NCBI GenBank assembly: GCA_947177845.1
Contig: CAMWVZ010000037.1
Span: 1-8,264, forward strand
DNA from: an uncultured Bacteroidales bacterium
Lineage (GTDB): Bacteria > Bacteroidota > Bacteroidia > Bacteroidales > P3
Length of the DNA stretch: 8,264 nt
Direction of reading: 5' to 3'
Below the pieces are notes generated by a model that had not been told where the DNA came from, did not search any database, and saw only the letters and a program-made list of their open reading frames with translations. Positions 1-5,803 of the stretch are shown here, piece after piece. Position 1 is the stretch's first letter, and every line of letters begins with the position of its first letter. Position numbers and translations under genes: made by a program.

Positions 1-96
1 GAGAGACTTGTGTTTCTCAAAAAAATCGCTGGTTCTGTCCAGAGCGACTTCCACTTCTTCTACGGCTTTTTCGCCTTTTCTTGCATTTTCTGCCAT
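1..96 (-). CDS. N-terminal fragment of a protein, possibly a tetratricopeptide-repeat membrane protein (partial)
   Basis: An open frame of 32 codons starts at the ATG read from 96 and runs off the left edge. The visible peptide is charged and soluble (MAENARKGEKAVEEVEV at its start, ending DFFEKHKSL). From memory, Bacteroidales have TPR proteins that begin with a short acidic segment, then an 'FFEKyK'-like stretch, then one membrane anchor and TPR repeats; this fragment fits that pattern, but no membrane segment or repeat is inside the window, so the function is inference. The start is supported by a -7 promoter box (120-127) about 24 bases upstream and by the lack of another in-frame ATG nearby. 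It is separated from the upstream tRNA genes by a terminator. Confidence 0.5.
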   Translation of the reverse strand, partial: MAENARKGEKAVEEVEVALDRTSDFFEKHKSL

Positions 97-119
97 AATG
101 TACAATGAAATTAGGGCGG

Positions 120-127
120 CAAAGGTA
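120..127 (-). promoter_or_regulatory. Bacteroidetes -7 promoter box for the left-edge gene
   Basis: Read on the minus strand this is TACCTTTG, a full match to the Bacteroidetes -7 consensus TAnnTTTG and identical to the box in front of the tRNA-Leu genes. It lies about 24 bases before the ATG at 96, giving a short leader. No TTTG is found at the expected -33 distance (147-152 reads ATGTAA on the minus strand), so the promoter is incomplete by consensus. Confidence 0.5.
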
Positions 128-161
128 GCAAAAATCCTTGAGAATTTTACATGCAGATACG

Positions 162-195
162 AAAAAGGCTCTCGGTTTCACCGAGAGCCTTTTTT
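162..195 (-). terminator. Intrinsic terminator of the tRNA-Leu pair (bidirectional in form)
   Basis: A 9-bp perfect GC-rich stem (167-175 with 181-189, GGCTCTCGG/CCGAGAGCC) closes a 5-nt loop. It is flanked by an A-run (162-166) and a T-run (190-195), so it would give a U-tract in either direction. It lies 8 bases after the 3' end of the tRNA-Leu(CAG) gene and before the promoter of the next minus-strand gene, so its natural job is to end the tRNA transcript. Confidence 0.85.
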
Positions 196-202
196 ATTGT
201 CG

Positions 203-286
203 TGCCCAAGACAAGACTCGAACTTGCACTTCATTGCTGAAACTAGTCCCTGAAACTAGCGCGTCTACCAATTCCGCCACTTGGGC
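203..286 (-). tRNA. tRNA-Leu (anticodon CAG)
   Basis: This is an 84-nt class II tRNA. The acceptor arm pairs GCCCAAG (5' end at 286) with CTTGGGC, followed by discriminator A at 203. The D region reads GGCGGAATTGGTAGACGCG, typical of tRNA-Leu. The anticodon arm is CTAGT/ACTAG around the loop TTCAGGG, giving anticodon CAG, which reads CUG codons. The long variable arm pairs TTCA with TGAA around GCAA. The T loop is TTCGAGT. CCA is not encoded (the trailer starts CG), so it must be added after transcription. It is the second gene of a tandem tRNA-Leu transcript. Confidence 0.97.
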
Positions 287-287
287 T

Positions 288-308
288 TTCGCGAAACCTT
301 ATCGCGAA
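288..308 (-). other. Hairpin in the spacer between the two tRNA-Leu genes
   Basis: TTCGCGA at 288-294 pairs with TCGCGAA at 302-308 across a 7-nt loop. The left arm sits inside the perfect palindrome TTTCGCGAAA (287-296). It fills most of the 30-nt spacer. With no U-run after it on the minus strand it is not a terminator; it may help separate or process the two tRNA precursors, which is inference. Confidence 0.45.
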
Positions 309-316
309 GTTTCATG

Positions 317-400
317 TGCCCGGAACAAGACTCGAACTTGCACGTCGAAACCGACACTACCCCCTCAAAGTAGCGCGTCTACCAATTCCGCCATCCGGGC
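317..400 (-). tRNA. tRNA-Leu (anticodon GAG)
   Basis: This is an 84-nt class II tRNA with the acceptor arm GCCCGGA (5' end at 400) paired to TCCGGGC and discriminator A at 317. The D region is the same as in the neighbouring tRNA-Leu. The anticodon arm CTACT/GGTAG carries the loop TTGAGGG, giving anticodon GAG, which reads CUC and CUU codons. The variable arm pairs GTCG with CGAC around GTTT. The T arm matches the second tRNA base for base. CCA is not encoded. It is the promoter-proximal member of the pair. Confidence 0.97.
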
Positions 401-411
401 AATGGAGGGCG

Positions 412-443
412 CAAAGGTAGGCTTTTTTTAATTTAAAACAAAA
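412..443 (-). promoter_or_regulatory. Bacteroidetes-type sigma-ABfr promoter of the tRNA-Leu pair
   Basis: On the minus strand a -33 TTTG (439-442, within TTTTG 439-443) is followed after exactly 19 bases by TACCTTTG (412-419). This matches the Bacteroides consensus TTTG-N19-21-TAnnTTTG for the primary sigma factor. Transcription would start about 6-8 bases downstream, only a few bases before the mature tRNA 5' end at 400, as is usual for stable RNA genes. The box sits in the 57-nt gap after the polyprenyl synthase gene. Confidence 0.85.
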
Positions 444-457
444 CTTGCGGGGAGGAG

Positions 458-1414
458 TTACGAAAAAATCATCTCCGTCAAGGCTTCGAAGAGGGGCGAG
501 GGGCGTTGCAGGGCCTTGTAGGCATTCAGGGCTTTTTCCCGAAAGAGGAGCGCCTGACTCCGGGCAAAGGCTTCGCCGCCGGACCGTTTTATCTTATCTA
601 TAAGATTGTCGGGCTGTCCCTCGCTTTCGCCCAAGGCTTCCAAGTCGCGGAAGAAGGCCTCCTTTTCCTGTGCGGAAGCATTTTCCAACATATACAGGGC
701 GGGCAGGGTGAGTTTCCCTTCGCGCAAATCGTTGCCGTAGAGTTTGCCGCTGGGGGCGCAGGTGTCCAAGTCCAGCAAATCGTCTTGAATCTGAAAGGCG
801 ATGCCCAGATTGTTGCCGATTTCTTCGCACAGACGCAGCTGTTCGGGAGAGGCGCCGGCGGTGAGGGCGCCGCAGTGGCAGCAACAACGGAACAGGGCGG
901 CGGTCTTGCATTCCACCACGCGGTAGTAGGTCTGATAATTGGCCTGCGGGTTGCGGGCGTATTGCAGTTGGAGCAACTCGCCTTCGCTCATGCGGCGTAT
1001 GGCTTCCACCAAAATACGCAGCATCTTGTGTTCGCCTTTGTCGTAGGCGTTCAGAAAGGCGTGCGCCAAGAGGTAGTCGCCGGCCAACACCGCGGTCTTG
1101 TTGCCGAAGAGGGCGCGCACCGAGGCGTTCCCCCTCCGCATGTCGGCCATGTCGACCACATCGTCGTGCACCAAGGAGGCGGCGTGTACAATCTCCACCA
1201 AAGAAGCGGCCAGATAGGCTTGTTCACTCACCTCCTCCCGAAAGAGCTTGTGGGTGAGGAACACCAAAAGCGGCCGAAGCTGCTTGCCTTTCGATTTGAA
1301 AATCTGTCGGCAGATAGGCTCGATAACGGGGAAATCCCCTTGGATAAGGGTACGGAACTTCGCTTCGAACAAGCCGAATTCCTTGGAAAGTTCCTGATGA
1401 AGATCCGTAGTCAT
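458..1414 (-). CDS. Polyprenyl diphosphate synthase (IspB/octaprenyl synthase-like)
   Basis: This 318-residue trans-isoprenyl diphosphate synthase adds isopentenyl diphosphate units to an allylic primer. It probably makes the long side chain of menaquinone, though the product length cannot be read with confidence. The all-helical family motifs are present: GKQLRP (43-48), the first aspartate-rich motif DDVVD (84-88) followed by MRRG, the second motif DDLLD (211-215), and GNDLREGKLTLP (227-238). Length is normal for the family. The start is the ATG at 1414, 11 bases after the sufE stop, with a weak AGGAAAT upstream; the longer open frame to 1681 only reads through sufE in another frame and lacks homology. 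It is the last gene of the apparent dnaA operon. One oddity is the cysteine-rich stretch RCCCHCG at 176-182, next to the usual 'KTAALF' segment. Confidence 0.93.
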   Translation of the reverse strand: MTTDLHQELSKEFGLFEAKFRTLIQGDFPVIEPICRQIFKSKGKQLRPLLVFLTHKLFREEVSEQAYLAASLVEIVHAASLVHDDVVDMADMRRGNASVRALFGNKTAVLAGDYLLAHAFLNAYDKGEHKMLRILVEAIRRMSEGELLQLQYARNPQANYQTYYRVVECKTAALFRCCCHCGALTAGASPEQLRLCEEIGNNLGIAFQIQDDLLDLDTCAPSGKLYGNDLREGKLTLPALYMLENASAQEKEAFFRDLEALGESEGQPDNLIDKIKRSGGEAFARSQALLFREKALNAYKALQRPSPLFEALTEMIFS

Positions 1415-1425
1415 ATTTCCTATAT

Positions 1426-1845
1426 TTATTTCTTGAGACTGAACGCCAAAGCGTAGAGTTTGATTTGCTTGAGCATGGCGTTCAGACCGTTGGAACGGGT
1501 GGGGGAGAGGTGTTCCTTCAAGCCGATTTTCTCGAGGAAATCGGTGGGCGCGGCCACCACATCCTGCGGGGTCTCGCCCGAGAAAACCTCTATCAGCAGC
1601 GAAGCGATGCCTTTGGTTATCACCGCGTCGGAATCGGCTTCGAAATACATCTTCCCGTCCTTGAGTTCCGCCTTGATCCACACCCGCGACTGACAGCCCT
1701 TAATCAGCAGGGATTCGCTTTTCTCGCCGTCGGGCAATACGGGGCAGGAACGTCCCTTTTCAATCAACAGGTTATAACGGTCCATCCAGTCCTCGAAAGC
1801 GGAGAACTCCTCCACAATGCGGTTTTGCTTTTCCAATATGCTCAT
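1426..1845 (-). CDS. sufE: SufE-family cysteine desulfurase sulfur acceptor
   Basis: This 139-residue protein matches SufE, which takes persulfide sulfur from the cysteine desulfurase SufS and passes it to the SufBCD scaffold for Fe-S cluster assembly in the cytoplasm. The acceptor cysteine is Cys51 in LLIKGCQSRVW (46-56), at the same number as in Escherichia coli SufE. The C-terminal family signature SPTRSNGLNAML (114-125) is also intact. Length is typical. The start ATG at 1845 follows the rarA stop by one base (TAAG-ATG), which suggests translational coupling. No sufS or sufBCD gene is in the window, so its partners must be encoded elsewhere. It sits between rarA and the polyprenyl synthase on one presumed transcript. 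Confidence 0.95.
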   Translation of the reverse strand: MSILEKQNRIVEEFSAFEDWMDRYNLLIEKGRSCPVLPDGEKSESLLIKGCQSRVWIKAELKDGKMYFEADSDAVITKGIASLLIEVFSGETPQDVVAAPTDFLEKIGLKEHLSPTRSNGLNAMLKQIKLYALAFSLKK

Positions 1846-1846
1846 C

Positions 1847-3214
1847 TTAATAGCCGTATTTCTCGTTCCACAATCCTTTCAATCTCGCCCGCATCTCCCG
1901 TTCCTTGGGGTTGTCGCCCGGTTCGTAGAACACCGAACCTTCGAGCCCGGCGGGCAGAAACTCCAAGTCGGTGAAATTGTCCTCGTAGTCGTGCGCGTAG
2001 CGGTAGCCGTCGTGATACCCCAAATCTTTCATCAGGCGGGTGGGCGCGTTGCGCAGATGCAGAGGCACCGGCAAATCGCCCGTCTCCTTGATTTTCGCCA
2101 AGGCGTTGTCTATGGCCAGATACGAAGCGTTGCTCTTGGGCGAGCAGGCCAGATATACCGCCGTCTGACTGAGCGTGATGCGACATTCGGGATAGCCTAT
2201 CTTGTGCACCGTGTCGAAGCAGGCGTTGGCCAGCAGAAGCGCGTTGGGATTGGCGTTGCCTATATCTTCGGAGGCCAAAATCACCATGCGCCGCGCAATG
2301 AACTTGACATCCTCGCCCGCCGCCAGCATTCTCGCCAGATAATACACCGCCGCATTGGGGTCGCTTCCCCGCAACGACTTGATGAAGGCCGAGATGATGT
2401 CGTAGTGGTTCTCGCCGTTTTTGTCGTAGACGGCCAAATTCTGTTGGATGAGATCGGTAACCGTCTTGTTGGTGATGACCCATTCCTTGATTTTTCCCTC
2501 GTTGCCGAGACGGATTCCCTCGCTCACCACCAGTTCCACGGCATTGAGCAGCTTGCGTCCGTCGCCTCCCGAAATCCGCTTCAGCGAATCGCTTTCCTTG
2601 AGGATGATTTTGACGGGTGTGAAGCGCTGCACGTGTTGGATGGCCCTTTCGAGCATGGTGTCGGTCTCGGCGTCGGAAAGCGGTTGGAGCACATATACTT
2701 GGCAGCGCGAAAGCAAGGGGGAGATAACTTCGAACGAAGGGTTCTCGGTGGTGGCGCCGATAAAGGTGATGGAGCCTTTTTCCACCGCGCCCAAAAGCGA
2801 GTCTTGCTGCGATTTGTTGAAACGGTGGATTTCGTCGATGAACAGAATGGGACGGCCCGATTTTCGCATGGCTTCGGGACGTGCGGCTTCGGCGGCTTCT
2901 TCGTTGGCGAAGAGCGAGTTGAGGCGTTGCAGGTTCTGCTTCTGTACGGCCTCGGCCTTGTCGAGCACCTCGCGCACGTCTTTCACGCCCGCCATAACGG
3001 CGCTCAACGTAAAGAAAGGACGGTCGAGCGACTTGGAAATCAGATAGGCCAAGGTGGTCTTGCCCACGCCCGGCGGGCCCCACAGAATCATCGAGGGCAG
3101 GTCGCCGGAAAGTATCGCCTTGCGCAAAACGGCATCGGGACCCATAAGATGGGTCTGTCCGATATATTCATCTATGTGCTGGGGCCGTAGCTGTTCGGCC
3201 AAGGGCGGGTTCAT
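1847..3214 (-). CDS. rarA: Replication-associated recombination protein A (RarA/MgsA AAA+ ATPase)
   Basis: This 455-residue AAA+ ATPase is of the RarA/MgsA/WRNIP1 family, which acts at stalled replication forks and is related to clamp-loader subunits. The N-terminus PLAEQLRPQHIDEYIGQ is typical of the family. The ATPase core shows Walker A GPPGVGKT (46-53), Walker B LFIDEIHRF (124-132), sensor 1 GATTENPS (153-160), an arginine finger in LLSR (Arg170) and sensor 2 in GDGRKLLN (Arg220). The C-terminal half is the usual helical tetramerisation region. Residues about 95-120 are a charged, Ala/Glu-rich insert before Walker B. The start ATG at 3214 lies 19 bases after the stop of the methyltransferase gene, and the stop lies one base before sufE. 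Its position two genes after dnaA ties fork maintenance to initiation. Confidence 0.97.
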   Translation of the reverse strand: MNPPLAEQLRPQHIDEYIGQTHLMGPDAVLRKAILSGDLPSMILWGPPGVGKTTLAYLISKSLDRPFFTLSAVMAGVKDVREVLDKAEAVQKQNLQRLNSLFANEEAAEAARPEAMRKSGRPILFIDEIHRFNKSQQDSLLGAVEKGSITFIGATTENPSFEVISPLLSRCQVYVLQPLSDAETDTMLERAIQHVQRFTPVKIILKESDSLKRISGGDGRKLLNAVELVVSEGIRLGNEGKIKEWVITNKTVTDLIQQNLAVYDKNGENHYDIISAFIKSLRGSDPNAAVYYLARMLAAGEDVKFIARRMVILASEDIGNANPNALLLANACFDTVHKIGYPECRITLSQTAVYLACSPKSNASYLAIDNALAKIKETGDLPVPLHLRNAPTRLMKDLGYHDGYRYAHDYEDNFTDLEFLPAGLEGSVFYEPGDNPKEREMRARLKGLWNEKYGY

Positions 3215-3233
3215 AAACTTTTACTTATATCTG

Positions 3234-3944
3234 TCAAGCCAGCAGGAACACCGTATTCTTCTTATGCAGCAGGCAACCTTGCTTGCGCCATTGCTCCACG
3301 GTCATGCTGCGGATAAACTCCTGCTCGGTGGTAATCTCGCTGGCCACGCACAACCGGGTTCCGGCATGGCAGGTATTCACGATAGCCTCCCACATGTTTT
3401 GGCTCCGATAGGGCGTCTCTATAAAAATCTGGGTCTGCCCGGAGCGCGTGGCCGCTTCGAGCCGCCGCAGCTTTTCGTCGCGTTCGGCCGCCTTCACGGG
3501 CAGATAGCCGTGAAAGCAGAAGTTCTGTCCGTTGAAGCCCGAAGCCATGAGCGCCATGAAAATCGAGGACGGTCCGCTCAACGGCACCACCTGCCACCCC
3601 TTGCGGTGCGCCCATTCCACGGCCAGATTGCCGGGGTCGGCCACACAGGGAAGCCCCGCCTCCGACATCACCCCTATATCCTGCCCCTCAAGCGCGTCCA
3701 AATCCACATCCTGCTTGGCCAAGACCTCCTCCAGCGAGGCTTCGCGCGTATGCTCGTTCAGTTCCACGAACAGCACCTCTTCGAACGCCACCCAGTAGCC
3801 TATTTTACGAAGAAACCTCCGAGCCGATTTCACGTCTTCCACGAAAAAGGCACGAAGGTGTTGTATACGTTCAAGATAGCGGGCGGGTAGAACTTCCGCG
3901 AAGTCCGTGTCGCCCAAGCAGGTGGGCAACAAAAACAATTTCAT
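3234..3944 (-). CDS. SAM-dependent tetrapyrrole-methylase-fold methyltransferase, RsmI-like
   Basis: This 236-residue protein belongs to the tetrapyrrole methylase fold group and resembles RsmI (16S rRNA 2'-O-methyltransferase for C1402). Visible motifs are the N-terminal strand LFLLPT (3-8), FVEDVKSARRFL (34-45), the cofactor-site segment SEAGLPCVADPG (94-105), GPSS (124-127), FHGYLP (144-149) and IETPYR (175-180). It is shorter than typical RsmI (about 280 residues) and fits the Bacteroidetes branch usually named only 'SAM-dependent methyltransferase', so the rRNA target is inference. The true start is ATG at 3944, whose first base is the last base of the dnaA stop (TGATG); a TTG one codon earlier is less likely. 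This overlap implies translational coupling to dnaA. Confidence 0.88.
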   Translation of the reverse strand: MKLFLLPTCLGDTDFAEVLPARYLERIQHLRAFFVEDVKSARRFLRKIGYWVAFEEVLFVELNEHTREASLEEVLAKQDVDLDALEGQDIGVMSEAGLPCVADPGNLAVEWAHRKGWQVVPLSGPSSIFMALMASGFNGQNFCFHGYLPVKAAERDEKLRRLEAATRSGQTQIFIETPYRSQNMWEAIVNTCHAGTRLCVASEITTEQEFIRSMTVEQWRKQGCLLHKKNTVFLLA

Positions 3945-5371
3945 CAACTCTTGATTTTTTTCTCTAATTCCTCCACCATCAACTTGAAGTTCTTGTCGGT
4001 TTCCAAGAGGTTGTTCACCGTCTTGTAGGCGTGGAGCACGGTGGCGTGGTCGCGCTTACCGCATTGCGCCCCGATGGAGGCCAGCGAAGCCTTGGTGTGC
4101 TTCTTGGCGAAGTACATCGCCAGCTGACGGGCCGTCACCACCTCGCGGCGACGGGTATTGGAGTTGATTTTGTCTACGGGCAGGTCGAAATGGTCGCAAA
4201 TCACCTTTTGGATATAGTCGATGGAAATCTCCTTGACCGAATTGTGCACGATTTGGTCTATCATCTTGCGCGCCAGCTCCATGGTGATGGTCTTCTTGTT
4301 GAGGATAGACTGCGCCAGAAGCGAATTGAGCACGCCTTCCATTTCGCGGATGTTGGTGGAGATGCTGTATGCGATGTATTCGATGATGTCCTGCGGCATT
4401 TCCACACCGTTCGATTCGAGTTTCTTCTTGAGAATGGCGATGCGGGTCTCCACCTCGGGCACGGCCAAATCGGCGGCCAAGCCCCATTTGAAACGCGAGA
4501 GCAGACGTTGTTCTATGCCCTGCAATTCTACGGGCGGTTTGTCGGACGAGATGACAAGCTGTTTGCCGCTTTGGTGCAGCTGGTTGAAAATCTGGAAGAA
4601 AGCGTCCTGCGTTTTCTCTTTCCCCGCCAGCTTGTGTATATCGTCAATCAATAAAACGTCGATAAGTTGGTAGAAATGCGTGAAGTCGTTGGTGTTCTTG
4701 GCGTTGCAGGCCGTTACAAACTGCTGGGTAAACAACTCGGCCGATACGTAGAGCACCGTCAGGTCGGGGTGGTTCATCTTGGTCTGAAGCCCTATGGCGT
4801 TCATCAAGTGGGTCTTGCCCAAACCTGTGGGACTGTGGAGAAACAAAGGATTGAAAGCCGTCTTGCCCGGATTCTCGGCAATGGCGTAGCCGGCCGAACG
4901 AGCCAGACGGTTGCAGTCGCCCTCCACGAAATTCTCGAACGAAAGGTTTTCGTTGAGCTGGGAGTTGATTTTTATCTTCTTGATTCCCGGAATGATGAAA
5001 GGGTCGGGTAGTTGGTCTCTGGAGGGTACGGGCATGACGATAGAGGGGTTTCGGGTCTCGTTTTTAAAACTGCTTGGCACCCGGAGTCCATAAGGATTGG
5101 TGGAGTCCATCACCATAGAGTATTCCAAACGGCCTTCGGGACCGAGCGTGCGGCGGATAGTGGAACGGAGCAGGGACACGTAGTGTTCTTCCAGCCATTC
5201 GTAGAAGAACGGGCTCGGCACCTGAATGGTAAGGGTATGGCCTTCCAGCTTGACGGGTTTGATAGGCGCGAACCACATGCGGAAGTTGTTCGAGTCGCCC
5301 AAGTTGTCCCGAAAAATCTTCAGGCACTCATTCCATACACTTATATAGGTTTGTTCCATTTTCGTTGCCAT
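3944..5371 (-). CDS. dnaA: Chromosomal replication initiator protein DnaA
   Basis: This 475-residue initiator binds DnaA boxes and opens the origin. Domain I (about 1-85) includes the VWNECLKIFRDNL helix, followed by a linker to about 140. The AAA+ domain III begins near LSFENFVEGDCNRLA (143-157). It has Walker A at 180-187 (SPTGLGKT), Walker B LLIDDIH (240-246), sensor 1 SSDKPP (275-280), box VII RLLSRFKWG (289-297) and sensor 2 in IREMEG (341-346). Domain IV (from about 385) has TARQLAMYF (413-421) and the DnaA signature around GKRDHATVLHAYKTV (438-452). The first glycine of the P-loop is replaced by Ser180, which is unusual. Start is ATG at 5371; the ATG at 5359 (Met5) is an alternative that aligns better with shorter relatives. 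It heads a five-gene run. Confidence 0.98.
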   Translation of the reverse strand: MATKMEQTYISVWNECLKIFRDNLGDSNNFRMWFAPIKPVKLEGHTLTIQVPSPFFYEWLEEHYVSLLRSTIRRTLGPEGRLEYSMVMDSTNPYGLRVPSSFKNETRNPSIVMPVPSRDQLPDPFIIPGIKKIKINSQLNENLSFENFVEGDCNRLARSAGYAIAENPGKTAFNPLFLHSPTGLGKTHLMNAIGLQTKMNHPDLTVLYVSAELFTQQFVTACNAKNTNDFTHFYQLIDVLLIDDIHKLAGKEKTQDAFFQIFNQLHQSGKQLVISSDKPPVELQGIEQRLLSRFKWGLAADLAVPEVETRIAILKKKLESNGVEMPQDIIEYIAYSISTNIREMEGVLNSLLAQSILNKKTITMELARKMIDQIVHNSVKEISIDYIQKVICDHFDLPVDKINSNTRRREVVTARQLAMYFAKKHTKASLASIGAQCGKRDHATVLHAYKTVNNLLETDKNFKLMVEELEKKIKS

Positions 5372-5409
5372 AGTTGGGAGCGGAAAAGCGGAAACCGGAT
5401 GTAAAAAGC

Positions 5410-5435
5410 TTGTTGATAAATAAAGTTGTCAACAA
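5410..5435. repeat. Inverted repeat of DnaA-box-like motifs in the dnaA leader
   Basis: TTGTTGA at 5410-5416 is a perfect inverted match to TCAACAA at 5429-5435, with a 12-base AT-rich centre. Each arm belongs to a DnaA-box-like 9-mer (TTATCAACA on the minus strand at 5411-5419, TTGTCAACA on the plus strand at 5426-5434) and the two face each other. The pair lies 36-61 bases before the dnaA ATG, where a bound protein would block transcription or initiation of dnaA. In RNA it could also form a 7-bp hairpin. Confidence 0.5.
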
Positions 5436-5459
5436 CCGATTGTTCGTTTTTCCGTGGTG

Positions 5460-5467
5460 CAAATGTG
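5460..5467 (-). promoter_or_regulatory. Possible -7 box of the dnaA promoter
   Basis: The minus strand reads CACATTTG, one base off TAnnTTTG. It is followed downstream by GCACC, resembling the context of the other boxes in this window. The region 19-21 bases upstream is a T-run rather than a clear TTTG. It would give a dnaA leader of roughly 80 bases that includes the DnaA-box-like inverted repeat. This is the best candidate I see, but it is weak. Confidence 0.35.
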
Positions 5468-5712
5468 GGTAAAAAAAAGTAAGAAAAAAAATGATTTCGC
5501 TCTTGTTTTTTATGAAAATTTAGTTAGACGTTTTTGTCGGTGAAAGGGCTTGGGGAGCGGTTTTATAGTGTAAGTGCTTGATTGGCATCGGGCTTGTTTT
5601 CGGGGCTGTAGGGTCGGTTGGGAAAGGCTTTCTTCAAAATTTTTTTTGCGGGTGCGTTTCGGGGAATGTTGAAAACATTTTTTCGGAAGGAGGGAAGGAA
5701 AAATTTATGAGG

Positions 5713-5721
5713 TGTTGATAA
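5713..5721. other. DnaA-box-like 9-mer next to the rny terminator
   Basis: TGTTGATAA (TTATCAACA on the minus strand) is an exact second copy of the 9-mer at 5411-5419. It overlaps the end of the U-tract after the rny terminator. It differs from TTATCCACA only at the sixth base. By chance one such 9-mer is expected far less than once in a window of this size counting both strands, yet two occur about 300 bases apart. Binding by DnaA is inference. Confidence 0.4.
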
Positions 5722-5775
5722 AAAAGGAGAGGGCCTGTATGCTTGGAAATCTCTCCGGCGCATACAGGCCCTCTC
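5720..5775 (-). terminator. Intrinsic terminator of rny
   Basis: A perfect 16-bp stem pairs 5727-5742 with 5760-5775 (GAGAGGGCCTGTATGC and its complement), closing a 17-nt loop. On the minus strand it is followed by CCTTTTTTAT. It begins 28 bases after the rny stop codon. There is no T-run on the plus side, so it works only for minus-strand transcription. It should insulate the dnaA region from rny transcription. Confidence 0.92.
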
Positions 5776-5803
5776 GGATAAAGGACTTTCCCTCTCCGGC
5801 AGC

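Larger units (their letters stand above)
5372..5726. other. AT-rich dnaA upstream region, candidate dnaA control region or oriC part
   Basis: These 355 bases between the rny terminator and dnaA hold no convincing gene. They contain long A/T runs (about 5470-5530 and 5636-5660), two exact copies of TGTTGATAA (5411-5419 and 5713-5721) and a related inverted TTGTCAACA (5426-5434). TGTTGATAA is the complement of TTATCAACA, one base off the classical DnaA box TTATNCACA. Closeness to dnaA, AT-richness and box-like repeats are the usual hints for an origin or a DnaA-autoregulated promoter, but only two or three boxes are present and many Bacteroidetes origins are not next to dnaA. The oriC reading is therefore tentative. 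Confidence 0.4.

Noticed and set aside
138..431. Plus-strand open frame of 97 codons
   Set aside because: It runs through both tRNA-Leu genes and the terminator, whose RNA structures account for the sequence. Similar text inside it (KTRTCTS twice) is just the repeated tRNA T arm.
506..1456. 316-codon open frame on the plus strand
   Set aside because: It is antisense to the polyprenyl synthase, whose motifs are clear. The translated sequence has no recognisable motif and reflects GC-rich third positions of the real gene.
1415..1681. Longer N-terminus for the polyprenyl synthase
   Set aside because: It is sufE read in another frame; the 318-residue form already has full family length.
1817..3190. 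457-codon open frame on the plus strand
   Set aside because: It lies opposite rarA and the sufE start. It is long only because the opposite-strand codon use avoids stops; the protein is Arg/Val/Gly/His-rich without a family pattern.
3945..3947. TTG start for the RsmI-like methyltransferase
   Set aside because: It adds one residue and lies inside the dnaA stop context; the ATG at 3944 overlapping the dnaA stop is the more usual arrangement.
5563..5763. 66-codon minus-strand open frame between rny and dnaA
   Set aside because: Its start codon lies inside the rny terminator hairpin and its product is a Pro/Lys/Phe-rich peptide with no motif. The stretch is better explained as non-coding spacer.
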